Of a stretch of 60,394 bases of DNA, positions 10,695-19,376 are shown one piece after another. How positions within the stretch are numbered: the first letter of the stretch is position 1; every line of letters starts with the position of its first letter. Origin of the DNA: Candidatus Cloacimonadota bacterium (GTDB taxonomy: Bacteria; Muiribacteriota; UBA6191); assembly GCA_023954715.1 (NCBI GenBank), contig JAGSHD010000009.1, forward strand, positions 120,272 to 180,665, read 5' to 3'. Below the pieces are notes generated by a model, which saw only the letters and a program-made list of their open reading frames with translations, searched no databases and was not told the DNA's origin. Made by a program: the position numbers and the translations under genes.

Positions 10695-12977
10695 TTAATT
10701 TGACAATAATTTTTGGATTAAACTCTTATCTTTCTTTACCTTTTTAAGAAAAGCAGGGTAGTGGTGCTGTATTTTTAACATGCGCTGTTGTTTTGGTTTA
10801 AAGTATCGATAGATTCGTTTACCATCTTTGTGTAATATAGAGACTGGTTTAGGGTTTGCTTCTATATCCTGTATAGATTGATCATAGATAAAGTCATATA
10901 CGGCATTAAAACGATTTGTACTAGTTATACTGAATGTAGACTCGGCCCGCATTTTAGATAACAAAGGTTTAGGAAAAGTAGTTTTGTAAATAAAGCTTTG
11001 AGTTTGATTAGGCAGGATCGGTTTGTTAAGAGTCAACTGAAATGTATACCGAGTAAGCTTTTTACCTTGTACATCATCTTCTTTAGTGTCAATAATTTTA
11101 GCAGGTACTTCAACCCCATCACTAAAAAATCTACTGTCTTTAGTGAGTACTCCATCAGAAACTGTGAAAGTTTTAATGTTAGTGTTGTCTTCATTTTTGA
11201 TGTCAAAATCAAGTTGTAATTGAGCGTTGATCACTTTATTATTTTGAGTTATTGCAACTTCAGCTTTGATTTTAGACGTAGAATTTTTAAGTTTGCAATC
11301 TATGAACTGAGCATTTGACTGATTATTGATAATATCTCCTACTTTTATACGCTCACCACCTTCTTGAATACTAGCTTTATATAGAGTTCCGTCTACTTGA
11401 CGTACAATGGTTACGTCTGAAATGAAGTCAGAGTCAACTCCTATGAGCTGCTGAGTATCTTCTTTGATATAGGAGTTTTTAGTACGGACGATGGAGTAGG
11501 TTTTACCTACAGTTAATAGGTTTTCAAGATTGGTATTGATTAATACCATGTCACTTTCTAAGTTAACTTGAATAATACGACCAATCTCAGGAATATGCTT
11601 AGCCAGAGCTTGATTAAATAGTTTATTTCTTTTGGTAAATTTACGTACTTCATCAGAAGAAGTAATTGTATCAACTTCTAGTTCAGTAAATTCATCAGCT
11701 ACTGTGGAGTCATGAATCAAATGTGGAGTGATGAAAATCATCATTTCTGTTTTTTGATGGTTTCTAGATCTACTTTTAAACAATTTCTTTAAAAGAGGGA
11801 CTTTAGATAAAATTGGTACTCTTGAGATCGTTTCTCTTTCAGAGGATGAGATGATCCCTCCCATTACAATGGTATGATTATTTTTTACCAAAAGAGCTGT
11901 TTTTATAAGTCTCTCTGAATAGATTGGTGAGTTTAAAACTTGTACATCAGTACCAATAATTTCTTGGATGACCTGTTCAATATTCAGTGAAATATAGCCG
12001 TCTTTGTTGATTCTAGGAGTTACTCTTAAATCAACCCCAATATCTGTATACTCTACTGCATTATTTACAATTCCATCTGCATTTGTTGTTTTGAGGATAG
12101 GGTTACGTTGGGTGGCTTTAAATTGTGCCATGTTGTTATTAGATGTAAGAATTTTAGGCCTAGAAATAACTTGGATTTTATTTTTTTGTTCTATGTTGTT
12201 TAAAAATAACTCGAACTGGTTTTGATTTAATATAGAAAACTTTAATCCAGTTAGGTTTGACTTAAGATTGTTTGCTATTGTACTTCCATTTAGATGCCCG
12301 TAATCAATGACCGTTGCATTAGCAACATTTTTTCCGCCGACACCATTGCCAAATTGTTTCCATTCAATTCCTAAAGAAGCATCATCATTTAAAGTAACCT
12401 CGCTAATAAGTACTTCAATCAATACTTGAGTAGTTCGAGTATCTAAGTTTAATATAATTTTTTGGGCTTTTTTTACGTTTTTATAAGAACCACTTAATAT
12501 AATACTATTGGTAGCAGGGCTTGCTACTATCTGTATTGGACCAGAAAATTGGGTAGTCTTGAGTAAGTAATTATGTTTTTGTCGTTCTTCTGAAACTAGA
12601 CCAAACAATTTATGTAATTGTTGAGCGATATCTTTTGAATTTGTATATTGAAGTTGAACAATTTTGGTGGTTTTTGACTCGGGTAGGCGATCCAACTGTA
12701 ACAAATATTGTTCAAGGATTTTAACTTGTTTTTCATTTTTAATATTTAAAAATAAAGCATTATTAATGAGGTTTTCTTCAATAGTGACTCCTGTATTTAG
12801 TTCGGGATTTAATTGAATCAAACGTTTTAAGGTAACAATAATTTCTCTAACTTTTTCAGGTTTGTTGATAGTATCAAAGTGATATTGATATATGCTAGTG
12901 CCTGAAAAAGGCTCAAGCCCAGTGGAGCTAAACAGGATATTAGCAAAAAGAGATAGTAGGATAATATATTTGATCAT
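10695..12977 (-). CDS. Secretin-family outer-membrane protein with long C-terminal extension
   Basis: 760 residues with an N-terminal signal sequence (about 1-18). Residues about 40-100 and 105-182 look like secretin N-domains; the second has the GspD-like pattern IVASPATNSIILSGSYKNV. The secretin core runs about 183-422, opening with QVLIEVLISEVTLNDDASLG and closing with the conserved TIVMGGI, VPILSKVPLLKKLF and MIFITPHLI segments. Secretins are multimeric outer-membrane gates of type II/III secretion and type IV pili. The core is followed by about 340 extra residues: a basic helix, a small beta domain like those in flagellar FlgT-type proteins (about 462-550) and a beta-sandwich-like stretch (about 556-700). 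No ATPase, pseudopilin or inner-membrane partner is nearby, so its partner machinery is unknown. The ribosome site is weak. Confidence 0.85.
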   Translation of the reverse strand: MIKYIILLSLFANILFSSTGLEPFSGTSIYQYHFDTINKPEKVREIIVTLKRLIQLNPELNTGVTIEENLINNALFLNIKNEKQVKILEQYLLQLDRLPESKTTKIVQLQYTNSKDIAQQLHKLFGLVSEERQKHNYLLKTTQFSGPIQIVASPATNSIILSGSYKNVKKAQKIILNLDTRTTQVLIEVLISEVTLNDDASLGIEWKQFGNGVGGKNVANATVIDYGHLNGSTIANNLKSNLTGLKFSILNQNQFELFLNNIEQKNKIQVISRPKILTSNNNMAQFKATQRNPILKTTNADGIVNNAVEYTDIGVDLRVTPRINKDGYISLNIEQVIQEIIGTDVQVLNSPIYSERLIKTALLVKNNHTIVMGGIISSSERETISRVPILSKVPLLKKLFKSRSRNHQKTEMMIFITPHLIHDSTVADEFTELEVDTITSSDEVRKFTKRNKLFNQALAKHIPEIGRIIQVNLESDMVLINTNLENLLTVGKTYSIVRTKNSYIKEDTQQLIGVDSDFISDVTIVRQVDGTLYKASIQEGGERIKVGDIINNQSNAQFIDCKLKNSTSKIKAEVAITQNNKVINAQLQLDFDIKNEDNTNIKTFTVSDGVLTKDSRFFSDGVEVPAKIIDTKEDDVQGKKLTRYTFQLTLNKPILPNQTQSFIYKTTFPKPLLSKMRAESTFSITSTNRFNAVYDFIYDQSIQDIEANPKPVSILHKDGKRIYRYFKPKQQRMLKIQHHYPAFLKKVKKDKSLIQKLLSN

Positions 12978-13143
12978 AATTCAAGTGATTCACTGATTGT
13001 GTGAAAGTAAAGTTGAAACTATATTTTATGTTACTAAAGATACAGTATTTGTATAATATTTCTTGTTCGTTGAAATTTGATACAACAGAAACTTTAGCAA
13101 TGTAGGATTTATGGCTGAGTTGTACACATTGTGATGAGACGCA

Positions 13144-13175
13144 AAAAAACTCTAAGTACATACTTAGAGTTTTTT
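13144..13175 (-). terminator. Intrinsic terminator downstream of the EndoU gene
   Basis: A perfect 15-base inverted repeat (AAAAAACTCTAAGTA, spacer CA, then its complement) lies 48 bases after the EndoU stop codon. It ends in a T run on the minus strand and, with T6 on the plus strand, could act in both directions. Confidence 0.8.
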
Positions 13176-13222
13176 GGATTAATATGAATTATAAAATGAG
13201 TCTTTAAATAGACTCAATATAA

Positions 13223-14071
13223 TTAATTTTCAACAGAGTATAAGTTTTTGAATCTATTGATAGATGCTTCGTCTTCTCTAGTTCTCATAACCATTGGGAA
13301 TAAAGATCGAACTCCTCCACCCATGATGTACATTTGCCATAAGTATTCATGGCCGTTTAATGAAGCTTTAAATTTCATTGCACTACCGTTATGTCCACTT
13401 TGTCTCTTTGTTTCAAGAGCTACATGACCAAGTGCAATAATTGCTGGAGCTGAAGAACCGATAGTGAATCCACCTTTTTTCTTTCTAGCAGCTTTCTTTC
13501 CACCTTTACCATCTGGATCCCAAGAGAATGAACCAGTGAAGATGTTTGAATCATTTAGGCCTTCCATACTTCTTCCGTATTGAACTTTACCTTGTTGCTG
13601 ATCTTGGTAATACTTATACCAGAAGTGATATCCACTAACTTTACTACCTTTTAATTCACCTGGGAAAACATGTTCGAAACCTCTTCCAGAACCAAACCAA
13701 TTTTTCTTTAAATCTTGGATAGTAGTGTTGGTTTTAGAAAGAGCAAATTGGATAACTGGCTGCTTCTCTAAATACTTGCAGTAAGCATCAATTTCATTGG
13801 CTAATCTTTTATGATCATTTGTATTGTGAGAAGGATTGAATTTATTCATGAAAGTTTGGGTAATCCCATAACTATCTGGTAAATCAGCCTGTACATGTTC
13901 GAATAATTTATTACTGTTGTTTGATTCGTTGATAGTTGTTTCAGAAACAAAATCTCTGTCTAACTTATGAAGTTGTTGAGAGTATTTTGAAATTGTATCT
14001 GACACGGCATCAGCATGAGTTGTAATTAATGTAGCACTGACACATAAACCAAGTAGTATAGATCGTAACAT
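13223..14071 (-). CDS. Secreted EndoU (XendoU)-family endoribonuclease
   Basis: 282 residues from the chosen start, with a clear signal peptide (MLRSILLGLC to about THADA). The second of two in-frame ATGs is preferred because AGGA sits 5 bases before it, while it abuts the first ATG (14077). The C-terminal half has the EndoU signature: GRGFEHVFPGEL with His134, VSGYHFWYKYYQ with His149, TIGSS, then KFKASLNGHEYLWQMY with Lys233, matching the His-His-Lys catalytic triad of XendoU and viral Nsp15. EndoU enzymes cut RNA at uridylates. Bacterial EndoU domains are usually toxin tips of contact-dependent systems; here the domain is a stand-alone exported enzyme with a Lys/Gly-rich insert (about 187-203) between His and Lys. 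No adjacent immunity gene is seen. Extracellular RNA scavenging or an effector role are both possible. Confidence 0.8.
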   Translation of the reverse strand: MLRSILLGLCVSATLITTHADAVSDTISKYSQQLHKLDRDFVSETTINESNNSNKLFEHVQADLPDSYGITQTFMNKFNPSHNTNDHKRLANEIDAYCKYLEKQPVIQFALSKTNTTIQDLKKNWFGSGRGFEHVFPGELKGSKVSGYHFWYKYYQDQQQGKVQYGRSMEGLNDSNIFTGSFSWDPDGKGGKKAARKKKGGFTIGSSAPAIIALGHVALETKRQSGHNGSAMKFKASLNGHEYLWQMYIMGGGVRSLFPMVMRTREDEASINRFKNLYSVEN

Positions 14072-14174
14072 ATTCATCCTTTATTATAATTGTTGTTTCA
14101 CAGCTAGAAATTATGATGTGAATCTCCAAGCTCTGCCAGTTCTCTAACAAGAAATAAACTAAGCTTGTGGTCTC

Positions 14175-14202
14175 ATATTAAGAAAAAACTTCTAACTGAC
14201 AA
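14175..14202 (-). promoter_or_regulatory. Likely promoter of the EndoU gene
   Basis: Minus strand TTGTCA (14202-14197) and TAATAT (14180-14175), 16 bases apart, lie about 100 bases upstream of the start. The rest of 14078-14331 holds no gene that I can support. Confidence 0.4.
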
Positions 14203-14331
14203 GTGTAAATATGAAAATAAATTTATTTTTTTTGCTAGAATTTAGACAAAAACGACTTTTATAAGTAAATTACGCTTTATTAATAGATTTAACTGGCAAA
14301 AATCAGTAAAATTGAGCAAAAAAAAACAAAA

Positions 14332-14784
14332 TTATTTTGAAAAAGTTATTTTTTGTCCTACTTCAATGGTGCCAGAGCTCTTAATTCTTGCTCTAAGTCC
14401 ACCTCGATGTCGAAGAGATTTGATTAAGTTTTTTTTGTTTGTAAGTTTTTCTAAATGAGAGCAAGGTTCAGCTAACTCAAATCCTTCACATTGTACTTCT
14501 CCAACATAAAAAACTTTTCCTACAAGATGATTTAATGCGACTCCACGGGTTAAAATGGTTCGTCGAGATTCAGCGGCACTTAGAGTAACCCCATAATCGA
14601 TCTGGATGGCATCTAGGGCTTCTTGTTCTATAAAGGTGATAGCTGCTTCATTGTCCTCAGTCTCTTTATAGTATCTATCACCGATAATACCTTGATTCGC
14701 TACAACTTCACAAGAGTTAACGCTGTAGGTATTTAGTTGGCTTTCTTTAGAAATGTTAATTTGTTGAACAATAGCATTTTTCAT
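14332..14784 (-). CDS. MOSC domain-containing protein
   Basis: 150 residues from the ATG at 14784, chosen because GGGG lies 7 bases upstream; an open frame continues to 14829 without a better site. MOSC motifs are clear: GIIGDRYY near 33-39, SRRTILTRGV near 73-82, AEPCSHLE with the conserved Cys108, and HRGGLRARI (126-134). MOSC proteins handle sulfur bound to molybdenum cofactor or transfer sulfur to metals and small molecules; YiiM-type members act in molybdenum-dependent hydroxylaminopurine detoxification. No molybdenum enzyme is encoded nearby, so the substrate is unknown. It is transcribed away from the TPR/metallopeptidase gene. Family confidence is high, function low. Confidence 0.85.
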   Translation of the reverse strand: MKNAIVQQINISKESQLNTYSVNSCEVVANQGIIGDRYYKETEDNEAAITFIEQEALDAIQIDYGVTLSAAESRRTILTRGVALNHLVGKVFYVGEVQCEGFELAEPCSHLEKLTNKKNLIKSLRHRGGLRARIKSSGTIEVGQKITFSK

Positions 14785-14982
14785 ATTTAACCCCATTTGA
14801 TTTGTATACATCCATAATTTTCGAATCAAACTTACGTGAAATAGTAGTAAAAATCTATAGAACCCTTTAAGTTTCGCTCAAAATTATGATAGCTTATTTA
14901 AGTATTCTTGTTATTTTTCGTATCTGTAGCTCTTAAAATTGTGTTTAAACATTTCTGGACTATACAGTATTTGGAGATGTAT

Positions 14983-16356
14983 ATGTATAATGGCCTACAA
15001 ATTTTCCTCACAGTTCTACTATTCACTTTTTTAAGTAAAAGTATATTTTCGCTGTCAAACTCTCAAGTTATTCATTTTAATTCTGAAATTAAAAAGTATA
15101 AAAATTACAAAGAGAGTGATCAACGAACGGATGCCTTAAATGTTTTAGAAAATTTACAGTCTATGTACCCCGACTCAGAAGCATTAAATACTTGGTTTTC
15201 TGATTACTATCTCAATGAGTCCACTTTGCTTTACAAACAAAAACGATTTAGAGAAGCGGTTAGTTTTAGTGAAAAAGCCTGGGCAATATCACCGCGCGAT
15301 GGAGAAGGAAGTATTTTGGTCCAAGCGTACATGGGAAACAAACAATATTTTGATGCCATTCAATTTGTTTTGAGTAATAGAGAGAGATTGTCCAAAGAAT
15401 CACAAAGATATATGAACTTTCAATTGGCCTTAGCTTATTCTCATAGAGAACAATATACATCTGCTATTTATGTGTTAGATAACTTGTCATATCTGTACCC
15501 TAAAGATCTTAACTATTTGACTCAACTAGCCATATTGTATGTAAAAAATGAGGACTTTGAAACGAGTATAGAAGTATTAGATAGAATCAAAGAGCTCAGA
15601 CCTCTAAACGAATACGAAAATAAGCTATTAAAGCAAGCAGAAACTTCGATTAAAATGCGAGGTAAATACGATCAAGCATACTCTTCGAGTTTTGATATTG
15701 TAGTAGAAAACCAGTTTTACATAAACCAAGTGGATAAAATTATTGAAATTTTAGATGAAGCCTATGTGGAACAAGGCAGTATTTTAAGTCATTATCCAGA
15801 CCAACGAACCAAAGTCTCCATTTTATCAGCTAAAGACTTTAGTGAAATGTCCGGATTAGGACATTCAGTGATTGGATTAAGAAGCTCTATGAGCAATGAA
15901 ATATTGATTCGTCTTGGAAAAGTAAATAACTTTGATGACATGAAGGGTTTAACAAACACATTATGGCATGAATATAATCATCACTTGGTTTTACAAATAT
16001 GTTCTACAAAAGCGATTCCACCCCAATGGTTTATTGAAGGGCTTGCATCATATATTGAACCATTTCCTGATGAGAAGAGATTTAAAAACATACTCACTAA
16101 ATTAAACAAAGAAAATAAAATATTTAGTTCAAAAGATCTACCCTTGAGAATTACAGGTTATGAAAGATATATTATGGCTCGTGATTTAGTAAAGACTTTA
16201 GATGATGAGGGGTACTTAACAACAGTTTTAGAGCAATTAGATCAGTTAAATCCACATTATAGTTTTGATCAAATGTTTATTGATGTAGTAGGTTCACCCG
16301 TTTCAGAGTTTATCGATTTTTGGTCTAATCAATTGAAAGAATCACTGAATCAGTAG
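14983..16356 (+). CDS. Secreted TPR protein with gluzincin (HExxH) metallopeptidase-like domain
   Basis: 457 residues from the ATG at 14983 (GGAG 6 bases upstream); a second ATG lies 6 bases earlier. A signal peptide (about 1-25) is followed by TPR-like helical repeats (about 40-230), then a domain with HEYNHH (His329, Glu330, His333) and, 19 residues later, FIEGLASY with Glu352. This is the HExxH...E zinc-ligand arrangement of gluzincin peptidases with an MA-like fold. The combination is common in exported bacterial proteins of unknown substrate. The next gene starts 10 bases after its stop, so the two are probably co-transcribed. Catalytic activity is inferred from the ligands only. Confidence 0.75.
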   Translation: MYNGLQIFLTVLLFTFLSKSIFSLSNSQVIHFNSEIKKYKNYKESDQRTDALNVLENLQSMYPDSEALNTWFSDYYLNESTLLYKQKRFREAVSFSEKAWAISPRDGEGSILVQAYMGNKQYFDAIQFVLSNRERLSKESQRYMNFQLALAYSHREQYTSAIYVLDNLSYLYPKDLNYLTQLAILYVKNEDFETSIEVLDRIKELRPLNEYENKLLKQAETSIKMRGKYDQAYSSSFDIVVENQFYINQVDKIIEILDEAYVEQGSILSHYPDQRTKVSILSAKDFSEMSGLGHSVIGLRSSMSNEILIRLGKVNNFDDMKGLTNTLWHEYNHHLVLQICSTKAIPPQWFIEGLASYIEPFPDEKRFKNILTKLNKENKIFSSKDLPLRITGYERYIMARDLVKTLDDEGYLTTVLEQLDQLNPHYSFDQMFIDVVGSPVSEFIDFWSNQLKESLNQ

Positions 16357-16366
16357 GATTCACTCA

Positions 16367-16903
16367 ATGAAAACTACACAAAAACAACGAAAAACTTTAG
16401 ATGATAATCTATCATACTCATTATCTAAATCTGATTCTTCATCTAGCAAAGAAAATATCTTAATTTTATCTATAATTGAAGCGCTACAGTTAAGTTATGC
16501 TAATAACGAAAATGATTTACCAGTAGATTATAAGAGCACAATAAAGCTACTTTATGAAAAACTTATAAGGTTACGGTCTTATCCAAGCTTTGAGGCAAGT
16601 GATGTTGAAAGGTTTAAAGTAGCTGAGGCATCTAATGACTTAGCAATGGCATTTTATGCCTCATATCAATCCAGCAAAAATAAAAGAGATCTAAACAGAG
16701 CTGAAACTTTCTACCTATACTCTATTGATATCTACCCTCTAACCATTACTTACTTTAATTACTTCTCATTCCTAAAGGCAGATAGTAGAAGAAATCAAAT
16801 AGATCACATGTATAAAGATATGTTAGATGCACACGACTTTAAAGTTAGTAAAACAGAGATCAAAAAGATATTTTTTACTAGGAGTACTTCAGTAAATAAC
16901 TAG
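16367..16903 (+). CDS. Conserved-looking helical protein of unknown function
   Basis: 178 residues. AGGA lies 8 bases before the ATG and the gene begins 10 bases after the TPR/metallopeptidase stop, which suggests an operon. The first 30 residues are Ser/Lys-rich and probably disordered. The rest is predicted helical and may hold one or two TPR-like helix pairs (AEASNDLAMAFYASYQSS, then RAETFYLYSIDIYP). No signal peptide, membrane segment or catalytic motif is seen. I do not recognise the family. Confidence 0.6.
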   Translation: MKTTQKQRKTLDDNLSYSLSKSDSSSSKENILILSIIEALQLSYANNENDLPVDYKSTIKLLYEKLIRLRSYPSFEASDVERFKVAEASNDLAMAFYASYQSSKNKRDLNRAETFYLYSIDIYPLTITYFNYFSFLKADSRRNQIDHMYKDMLDAHDFKVSKTEIKKIFFTRSTSVNN

Positions 16904-17083
16904 CAATTATTAGTAAGAGTTGCTATTATATAGTGCTAATATTATCCTGCCATCTGAATAATTAGATAGAATTCAAAGTACTAGATTCTCCAATTTCAAA
17001 GTTTATACATGTCGAGTTTGAATTACTCCTTAATCACTTGGGATAAACTTTGACAGCAAAAGTTACGACATTGATATAGATAT

Positions 17084-17947
17084 ATGACAGAAACAAAAAA
17101 TTACATATTGGTTTTAGATATACCAAAGGACCACTTTGATTGTGTATCTTCATTTTGTGACAGTAGCAAAACTTCAATTATGTTTGTCCGCACAATTGCT
17201 GAACTAATCTCCATATTAAATCAATCAGATATTTCGGTAGTTATGATTGTATTTAAAGATCAAGATGATGCACACTACGCTGGCGAAGTTCTAGATAAAT
17301 TCAACGAATATACTTATATTCCAAGATTAATTGTTTCGTCTCAACATTCAAACAATAGTGATTTATTTTTACTGACTTTACCTATACAAATAGATCGTTT
17401 TAAAGATTTCTTTGAAAGTGCGATTAAAGAGTTTAACTATTATAAAAATCTATCTATAACTATTGCAGATAAGCATAGTGTTGTAGCTAAACAAAGTGGT
17501 AAATTCAGGATTCAATCGATTCGAGAAGCAAGAGATTTAGCACGTGCGTTATCACATTTATGTAAAGATGCGAATCGTGTTGCAATGGGATTAACTGAGA
17601 TTTTTGTAAACTCCATTGAGCATGGCAACTTAGGTCTTAGTTTTGATGATAAGACTGACTTACAGGCCCAAGACTCTTTATTACTTGAAATAGATTATCT
17701 ACTATCCTTAGACGAAAACAAAAACAAATTTGTAGATGTTAGTTTTGAAAAGTTTTCTGATTATGTAAAGTTTCATGTGATTGATATGGGAGTGGGGTTC
17801 GACTGGAAGCCATTCATGCAATTAGATGATTCACGGATACAGGCATCTCATGGACGAGGTATAGCCATGGCCAATATGCTTTCCTTTTCTGAAGTGAACT
17901 ACATTTATCCAGGTAATCAAGTTGAGTTAATTGTACGTTTAGATTAA
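17084..17947 (+). CDS. RsbW-like anti-sigma/histidine-kinase-type ATPase with N-terminal receiver-like domain
   Basis: 287 residues. About 5-130 resembles a degenerate response-regulator receiver fold (alternating strands such as ISVVMIVF and PRLIVSSQ) without a convincing phospho-acceptor aspartate. About 140-287 is a HATPase_c_2 domain: N-box GLTEIFVNSIEHGNLG, G1 box VIDMGVGF and G2 box SHGRGIAMAN. RsbW-type ATPases phosphorylate anti-sigma antagonists or bind sigma factors. Linked to a receiver-like module, the protein probably belongs to a partner-switching or phosphorelay pathway. No sigma factor or STAS antagonist is adjacent. Its last 4 bases overlap the end of the convergent metallopeptidase gene. 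Confidence 0.75.
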   Translation: MTETKNYILVLDIPKDHFDCVSSFCDSSKTSIMFVRTIAELISILNQSDISVVMIVFKDQDDAHYAGEVLDKFNEYTYIPRLIVSSQHSNNSDLFLLTLPIQIDRFKDFFESAIKEFNYYKNLSITIADKHSVVAKQSGKFRIQSIREARDLARALSHLCKDANRVAMGLTEIFVNSIEHGNLGLSFDDKTDLQAQDSLLLEIDYLLSLDENKNKFVDVSFEKFSDYVKFHVIDMGVGFDWKPFMQLDDSRIQASHGRGIAMANMLSFSEVNYIYPGNQVELIVRLD

Positions 17948-18741
17948 AAGTACTTTGCGTGAACCTTTTGCATATATTTCTTGTTAAACAATTTAGTAGG
18001 GGGGATTTCTAATTGCTTAAACTTTTGAAACCCTGTTCCGTATGGGTATGATTTATCTTGTAATCGTCTACTTACTACACCTTCAAGTTGTTGTGATCTA
18101 TCGTGTAACCATGCAACGTATTCAGCCTGTCCCTCAATAAACTCTATTTTCATTTTATCAAAATGATCAAAGTTACTCTGTTGCCAAAAATGAGTTAACT
18201 CATGCAAAATAACATTTTTTGTTTTGAATAGGGGCATATCTATCTCTACTTTAATAAGAATTTTAGATATAGATTTTTGTTTATTTTGAATTTTAAAGGT
18301 AACTTCACATAGACCGAGTGATCGTTGTTTTTGCCTTGGATTAAAACTAGGATTGATGTCTTGTGGGTAGACAGCTAACACCGAATATTTGTCTATAAAA
18401 GTAAGACCAAAGTTATTTTGCAGCCAAATTTCAGCCTCTGAAAATAGAGTTTTTAATGCCTTTGTTGATTTAGTAGCTTGAGACTCACAAAACGAGCAAG
18501 CTAACAATTTAGACCTACGCTGAAATATTTTACCTGTAATGAAGATATTACAATAGCTACATTGGTATAGTTTTTTTGAGCAAGGTACACATATTACATG
18601 GGCCTTTTTGTATAAAGAGGAGTAATACTGAAGATATTGAGAGGGTTTTTTGCTACAGACTTCACAAGATTCTGCGCCTTTTACTAAAATAGGTTGATCA
18701 TCTTTCTTTTTAAACCATGAAAATGGATTGAAACCAAAGAT
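17944..18741 (-). CDS. DA1-like zinc metallopeptidase with four CxxC pairs; apparent AUC start
   Basis: 265 residues if initiated at 18741. The peptidase part has HELTHFWQ (His180, Glu181, His184) and, 19 residues on, FIEGQAEYVAW (Glu203), matching the HExxH...E arrangement of DA1-type peptidases. An ATG/GTG/TTG-only search gives just 187 residues from a TTG at 18507, but the frame stays open upstream to a TGA at 18756-18754. The upstream part encodes CxxC pairs at 26/29, 51/54, 61/64, with 82/85 following, the zinc-ribbon/LIM-like module that DA1 proteins carry. No ATG, GTG or TTG exists in that first part. An AUC codon lies 7 bases after a perfect AAGGAG (18754-18749). I infer AUC initiation; a sequencing indel or programmed frameshift is the alternative. 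The Imm22-like gene ends 23 bases upstream on the same strand. Confidence 0.75.
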   Translation of the reverse strand: MFGFNPFSWFKKKDDQPILVKGAESCEVCSKKPSQYLQYYSSLYKKAHVICVPCSKKLYQCSYCNIFITGKIFQRRSKLLACSFCESQATKSTKALKTLFSEAEIWLQNNFGLTFIDKYSVLAVYPQDINPSFNPRQKQRSLGLCEVTFKIQNKQKSISKILIKVEIDMPLFKTKNVILHELTHFWQQSNFDHFDKMKIEFIEGQAEYVAWLHDRSQQLEGVVSRRLQDKSYPYGTGFQKFKQLEIPPTKLFNKKYMQKVHAKYF

Positions 18742-18754
18742 AAGTAGACTCCTT
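18742..18754 (-). promoter_or_regulatory. Ribosome binding site that points to an AUC start
   Basis: AAGGAG (18754-18749) followed by a 7-base spacer and AUC. Position and strength are ideal for initiation, yet no ATG, GTG or TTG in the correct frame follows for more than 60 codons. Confidence 0.6.
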
Positions 18755-18764
18755 CAATATAAAA

Positions 18765-19154
18765 TTATTGATCGATATATTCGTAGGTACCACAAAACTT
18801 CATGTAACCTTCTTTGACAGGGATCGGCTCGCGTCCTAGCTCGTCAGCGAAATAATCAAAAAGTATTATAACAACATTAGCTTTACCTGGGAGATTTACT
18901 CGTTTGATTACTTCTTTTCTAAAAGAAGGAAAATATGAAAAGTCCTTAACTAAGGTCTCTACGTCTATAGTACGTTTATGACGAATCTGAGCTTCAACGA
19001 GATCCTCATCAATTACTTCTAAGTCAAAATCAGCCATAAAATTGGATTTGATATGTCCTTCTTTTTTTGAATAGCTAGTTGTCATGTACTCTTCAAACTC
19101 TTGGGGAGAATCAAGGTTACCAATAAATAGTGATAAAGTTTTTTTGCTTTTCAT
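18765..19154 (-). CDS. Imm22-like immunity protein
   Basis: 129 residues from ATG 19154 (an open frame extends to 19229 but its extra residues look non-coding). The order of motifs fits the Imm22 family of polymorphic-toxin immunity proteins: LSLFIGNLDSPQEFEEYM near the start, SNFMADFDLEVIDEDLVEAQ in the middle, then FSYFPSFRKEV and NVVIILFDYF, ending in FCGTYEYI. Such proteins neutralise a cognate toxin domain carried by neighbouring or sibling cells. No toxin gene is adjacent, so this could be an orphan immunity gene. It lies 23 bases upstream of the DA1-like gene on the same strand. Family assignment is from memory of the pattern. Confidence 0.6.
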   Translation of the reverse strand: MKSKKTLSLFIGNLDSPQEFEEYMTTSYSKKEGHIKSNFMADFDLEVIDEDLVEAQIRHKRTIDVETLVKDFSYFPSFRKEVIKRVNLPGKANVVIILFDYFADELGREPIPVKEGYMKFCGTYEYIDQ

Positions 19155-19376
19155 AAAAATGCCTGTGTTTTGTGGTACTTTTGAGATAATCGTAGTACAA
19201 ATTAAAGTTGTAATGCATCTAAGTAACATTAATATATTTGTTACATGCCTACCTGGTTAGACAGAGCATATTACACCAAGTCAAAACACTAGATATAAAT
19301 TGTATCATTTTGATGTCTTTAAGGTTTATAGAATGACATGAAAATAGATACTATTAGATATGAATATTCACACCTA

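Noticed and set aside
12940..13161. Minus-strand frame of 73 codons upstream of the secretin
   Set aside because: It overlaps the secretin start and the EndoU terminator hairpin, shows no recognisable protein features and has no good ribosome site.
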